This document shows positions 6,996 to 8,758 of a stretch of DNA of 8,758 nucleotides, piece after piece. The DNA lies in NCBI GenBank assembly GCA_910588965.1, contig CAJUSO010000037.1, positions 27,301 to 36,058 of the forward strand, read 5' to 3'. Position numbers and translations under genes: made by a program. The notes under the pieces are model-generated. The model was given only the letters and a program-made list of their open reading frames with translations, was not told where the DNA came from and ran no database searches. Source of the stretch: an uncultured Lachnospiraceae bacterium (GTDB taxonomy: Bacteria > Bacillota > Clostridia > Lachnospirales > Lachnospiraceae). Every line of letters begins with the position of its first letter. The stretch's first letter is position 1.

Positions 6996-7349
6996 TTAAA
7001 AAAATAAATTACTATCTTTCAGCTTACAACTAGGGTTCCTCCGCACAAGTATCTCAACGATATCCCCAATTAACGCTATATCTGGCTCACTACACAGACG
7101 CAGCTTGTCTGTAATGTCTTGCGGAATACTATGACTATGCATTGCGCCCAGCAGAAGATAATCCGGGGTAACACCCAAACTCTTGCATATGTTGATAAAA
7201 ATATCCAGACTAGGCTTTTGTTTCCCGTTTTCTATGGATGACATATGGTTATTTGATATCTCAACTTCTTCTGCCAATTGTGCCTGCTTCATATTCAATT
7301 CCTTACGCCTTTGCTTAATGCGGCTTCCCATTTCCTTATAATATTTCAT
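6996..7349 (-). CDS. XRE-family (Cro/CI-type) transcriptional regulator
   Basis: 117 residues. An N-terminal helix-turn-helix (about 7-66) shows the typical pattern: MGSRIKQRRKELNMKQ, then QLAEEVEISNNHMSSIENGK, then PSLDIFINICKSLGVTPDYLL. The remaining 45 residues have no recognised domain, so there is no visible peptidase, ligand-binding or phosphorylation site. The start at 7349 has AGGCAGG about 7 nt upstream. It sits between the regulator-kinase operon and agrDB, reads with the former, and faces agrD across a 268-bp AT-rich gap, so it may control the agr promoters or itself (inference from position). It is not a component of the classical staphylococcal agr operon. Confidence 0.9.
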   Translation of the reverse strand: MKYYKEMGSRIKQRRKELNMKQAQLAEEVEISNNHMSSIENGKQKPSLDIFINICKSLGVTPDYLLLGAMHSHSIPQDITDKLRLCSEPDIALIGDIVEILVRRNPSCKLKDSNLFF

Positions 7350-7617
7350 ACTATTACCTGCCTTTTTCTACCATATTACCAGTTAGATTGACAGTTTAAA
7401 ATAATGTAACACCGCAATCTTCTGTAACAGATTTATTTTTATTACTTTTATACATAATCTTTTCTTCTATACTTGTATATTACAATAATAAAGTTCCATA
7501 TTTTACCAATATCTACCGAAAAACTTCTTTTAATCCCAAAGCACTCACATCTTAAAGGAAAACACGTTACAATAATGCCATGGGAATATCAATAACAGAA
7601 AAATCAGGAGGATTATA
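7350..7617. promoter_or_regulatory. Divergent regulatory region between the XRE gene and agrD
   Basis: AT-rich, 268 bp, no gene seen. It must hold promoters for both directions, but none is clear. Toward the XRE gene, TGGTAATAT with TTTAAA 16 bp upstream is a weak extended -10 candidate. Toward agrD, TACAAT occurs twice inside the 10-bp direct repeat TTACAATAAT (7480-7489 and 7567-7576), both without a recognisable -35, which would fit an activated promoter. TGTAACA occurs twice at 18-bp spacing (7405-7411 and 7423-7429) and is a candidate operator. No clear LytTR repeat pair at two-turn spacing was found; CAGTT words at 7380 and 7392 are only 12 bp apart. Confidence 0.45.
7557..7570 (+). repeat. 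agrD upstream element, copy 1
   Basis: GGAAAACACGTTAC. Its last ten bases, AACACGTTAC, begin 57 bp before the agrD ATG. The same ten bases occur at 8521-8530, again preceded by GGAA with one extra base, and begin 56 bp before the second agrD-like start. Weaker similarity continues about 30 bp upstream of both copies. Likely a shared promoter or operator segment, or a relic of duplication. Confidence 0.5.
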
Positions 7618-7767
7618 ATGAAAAATAAGTTATCAAAATCTACTGCAAAGGGAATCCGTTCCTTTTTAAATACTTTTTTACATATTGATGCAAACTCCTC
7701 ATCCTGCATTACCCTATTTCAACCTAAGGCACCAAAGGAACTGTCAAAATTCAGGAGGGGAAAATGA
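7618..7767 (+). CDS. agrD: AgrD-type cyclic autoinducer peptide precursor
   Basis: 49 residues, the usual AgrD size. Three parts are visible: a basic, amphipathic N-terminal helix (MKNKLSKSTAKGIRSFLNTF), a core around Cys30 (IDANSSSCITLFQ) and a C-terminal tail with PKAPKEL, matching the P-x-x-L type tail of AgrD. AgrB should cut after the core and join the new C-terminus to Cys30. If cleavage follows Phe34, the ring would be the five-residue thiolactone CITLF. The exocyclic tail length cannot be read from sequence. AGGAGG lies 6 nt before the ATG, and the stop overlaps the agrB start as ATGA, so the two are translationally coupled. The order D then B is the reverse of S. aureus. Confidence 0.9.
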   Translation: MKNKLSKSTAKGIRSFLNTFLHIDANSSSCITLFQPKAPKELSKFRRGK

Positions 7768-8354
7768 CAGAAAAATGTGCAAATTCCCTTGCTGGCTGGC
7801 TGATAAACTGCGATGCAATAACTGAAGGTGACAGGGAACTATATGCTTATGCCATCCACAGTCTACTACTTTCCTTTGCCCCATTGCTGTTAGCTTTGGG
7901 GCTGGGCATTTGGATGGGATGCATCCGACAAAGCCTAGGAGTAACTTTCCCATTTATGGTAATACGGAAATTCAGTGGCGGATACCATACCAGGCATCCT
8001 TGGACATGCCTTTTGGGTTCATTCCTACTCCTATACCTGTGCATCTCCTTGTCCCTGCGCCTGTCCCATGGGCAAACACTTGCATTCATTGCTGTTGGCG
8101 CATCTGCCAGCTTAATCCTCTTCAGCCCAATAGACAATGAAAACCGAAAACTGAGCCTGCAGGAACGCCGCTGTTACAGGAAGATTACTGCTTCCTTGGT
8201 AATTATCTTTTTGTCCTTCGACGTACTCTTCCTAATATTTCGCCTGGATTTGTGGTCTATCTGCATTTCCATCAGTATTTTATTGACTTCAGTCCTACAG
8301 ATTCCCTGCATTTTCGGAAAAATTAAAAGACCAAACAAAGGACTACCCAAATAA
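7764..8354 (+). CDS. agrB: AgrB-type membrane endopeptidase for AgrD
   Basis: Membrane cysteine protease that removes the AgrD tail and forms the thiolactone. 196 residues, typical for AgrB. The catalytic pair is present in IRKFSGGYHTRHPWTCLLGS: H75 and C82, seven residues apart as in S. aureus AgrB (H77, C84), with R68 and S86 in the conserved surroundings. Hydrophobic segments lie at about 30-50, 82-98, 105-121, 141-158 and 160-178. The start overlaps the agrD stop (ATGA), with AGGAGGGG upstream inside agrD. No obvious intrinsic terminator follows, so transcription may continue into the peptide-like tail after 8354. Confidence 0.94.
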   Translation: MTEKCANSLAGWLINCDAITEGDRELYAYAIHSLLLSFAPLLLALGLGIWMGCIRQSLGVTFPFMVIRKFSGGYHTRHPWTCLLGSFLLLYLCISLSLRLSHGQTLAFIAVGASASLILFSPIDNENRKLSLQERRCYRKITASLVIIFLSFDVLFLIFRLDLWSICISISILLTSVLQIPCIFGKIKRPNKGLPK

Positions 8355-8461
8355 GGTCAAAAAATGTCGTCTCATTCCAAAAGGGTTGAATTTATGGTAA
8401 AAATATGAATAATAGTACTTGACATTAATGTTCATCAAAATTACGAAAGGAGGAAATGGCT

Positions 8462-8482
8462 ATGTACACAAGACCAGGTTAA
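8462..8482 (+). CDS. Mini-ORF with a strong ribosome binding site
   Basis: ATG at 8462 lies 8 nt after a perfect AGGAGG and encodes only MYTRPG before TAA. It could be a leader peptide, a remnant of a longer gene now stopped, or a chance ATG after a purine run. It shares its frame with the agrD-like core further on, from which it is separated by two stops (8480 and 8555). Translation is plausible; function is unknown. Confidence 0.25.
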   Translation: MYTRPG

Positions 8483-8515
8483 TCACCAATCTTTAAAGAG
8501 CCTTACACTAAAAAC

Positions 8516-8530
8516 GGAATAACACGTTAC
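8516..8530 (+). repeat. agrD upstream element, copy 2
   Basis: GGAATAACACGTTAC, matching copy 1 at 7557-7570 except for one inserted T. AACACGTTAC begins 56 bp before the ATG at 8577, almost the same distance as in front of agrD. Confidence 0.5.
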
Positions 8531-8567
8531 CTGAAATTTATCTGGAAAGCTTTGTAGGAACAGCTAT

Positions 8568-8695
8568 ATTCTCCAAATGGCGGTAAAAGAAAAACTAAAA
8601 TGCATCTGGATAATTATTTTACCGTTTTTAAAATAGACGCGTGTTACACAAGATGCATACAGAATATATGCCCAAAACCGCCATACTACGAGAAT
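8568..8695 (+). other. Four nested complementary segments
   Basis: Perfectly paired segments nest in order: ATTCTC (8568-8573) with GAGAAT (8690-8695), ATGGCGGT (8577-8584) with ACCGCCAT (8677-8684), ATGCATCT (8600-8607) with AGATGCAT (8651-8658), and TATTTTA (8615-8621) with TAAAATA (8629-8635). The set could fold the transcript into one long interrupted hairpin enclosing the agrD-like frames. The outer helix would occlude the start at 8577 and the inner one the heptamer at 8627. No covariation data, so the structure is a hypothesis. Confidence 0.4.
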
Positions 8696-8701
8696 TTATA
8701 A
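8577..8701 (+). pseudogene. Possible second AgrD-like precursor, interrupted by a -1 frameshift
   Basis: The ATG at 8577 opens a 19-codon frame (MAVKEKLKCIWIIILPFLK) that looks like an AgrD N-terminal helix and stops at TAG (8634-8636). In the -1 frame, continuing at ATA (8633), the text reads IDACYTRCIQNICPKPP and ends at TAA (8699-8701). This aligns without gaps to agrD IDANSSSCITLFQPKAP with 8 of 17 identical, including the core Cys-Ile and the P-K-x-P of the tail. Joined, the two give 41 residues. The heptamer T TTA AAA (8627-8633) directly before the stop is a classic -1 slippery sequence, so recoding is possible. Decay is at least as likely, because no ribosome site precedes 8577. An ATG at 8600 would give a shorter 33-residue peptide in the second frame alone. 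The upstream element shared with agrD supports a duplication origin. Confidence 0.4.
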
Positions 8702-8758
8702 GGAAGCCTGCTAATAAAAAGTCAAGTGTTTTTTGAGAATTTATTAAAAAAACTTTAA

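Larger units (their letters stand above)
8355..8576. other. AT-rich gap after agrB
   Basis: No conventional gene. It holds a consensus-like TTGACA (8419-8424) without a matching -10, a 10-bp palindrome ACATTAATGT (8422-8431), a full AGGAGG (8448-8453) leading only into a six-codon ORF, and copy 2 of the agrD upstream element (8516-8530). No terminator hairpin with a T-run was seen after agrB. Confidence 0.5.

Noticed and set aside
7847..8137. 96-codon minus-strand ORF inside agrB
   Set aside because: Antisense to agrB, which has the catalytic His and Cys, coupling to agrD and membrane segments.
8417..8727. ACTTGAC / GTCAAGT inverted repeat as ends of a mobile element
   Set aside because: A 7-bp match over 310 bp is expected by chance; there is no transposase and no flanking target duplication.
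8716..8758. Terminator at the window end (AAGTG-T6 with A7-CTT)
   Set aside because: The only stem is A/T-rich with a bulge and no G+C core, and the sequence stops at the window edge, so it cannot be judged.

Overview
The window looks like a chromosomal segment from a spore-forming, low-to-mid G+C Bacillota, most likely Lachnospiraceae-like. The signs are AGGAGG-type ribosome binding sites, a CwlD-like amidase, a TsaC next to a YwlE-type phosphatase (the same pairing as ywlC/ywlE in Bacillus), and an Agr-type peptide signalling locus. No tRNA, rRNA, CRISPR array or insertion sequence was seen. The taxonomic call is inference from gene content only.

Left half (1-4720) is G+C-rich housekeeping and envelope DNA. 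Four minus-strand genes run right to left: a CwlD-like amidase (2209-2901); TsaC/Sua5 (943-2019), with its own TGGTATAAT promoter; a low-molecular-weight phosphatase (452-913); and a secreted protein with 13-residue tandem repeats, cut by the left edge (1-360). The last is open to the window end and easy to miss. Divergent from them on the plus strand are a dCTP deaminase (3079-3609), with a good promoter, and a Gfo/Idh/MocA oxidoreductase (3718-4719). A convergent gap with interlocking inverted repeats (4707-4786) separates this half from the next.

Right half (4833-8758) is an AT-richer agr-like quorum-sensing locus. On the minus strand lie a LytTR response regulator followed 5 nt later by its AgrC-like sensor kinase, preceded by a separate XRE-type regulator. 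Divergent on the plus strand lie a 49-codon agrD (7618-7767) and agrB (7764-8354), which overlap by ATGA. The expected circuit is: AgrB cleaves and cyclises AgrD around Cys30, the peptide is sensed by the kinase, and the LytTR regulator responds.

The most unusual part is the tail after agrB (8355-8758). It appears to hold a second, decayed or frameshifted agrD-like precursor (8577-8701). Its core aligns without gaps to the agrD core (8 of 17 residues). Its two halves lie in frames joined by a -1 shift at a T TTA AAA heptamer directly before a TAG stop. A 10-bp element (AACACGTTAC) lies 57 bp upstream of the agrD start and 56 bp upstream of this second start. The sensor kinase gene also carries a sharp low-G+C island over its membrane domain (about 31% by hand count), consistent with exchange of signal-specificity sequence. 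These are readings by eye and need alignment or expression data to settle.
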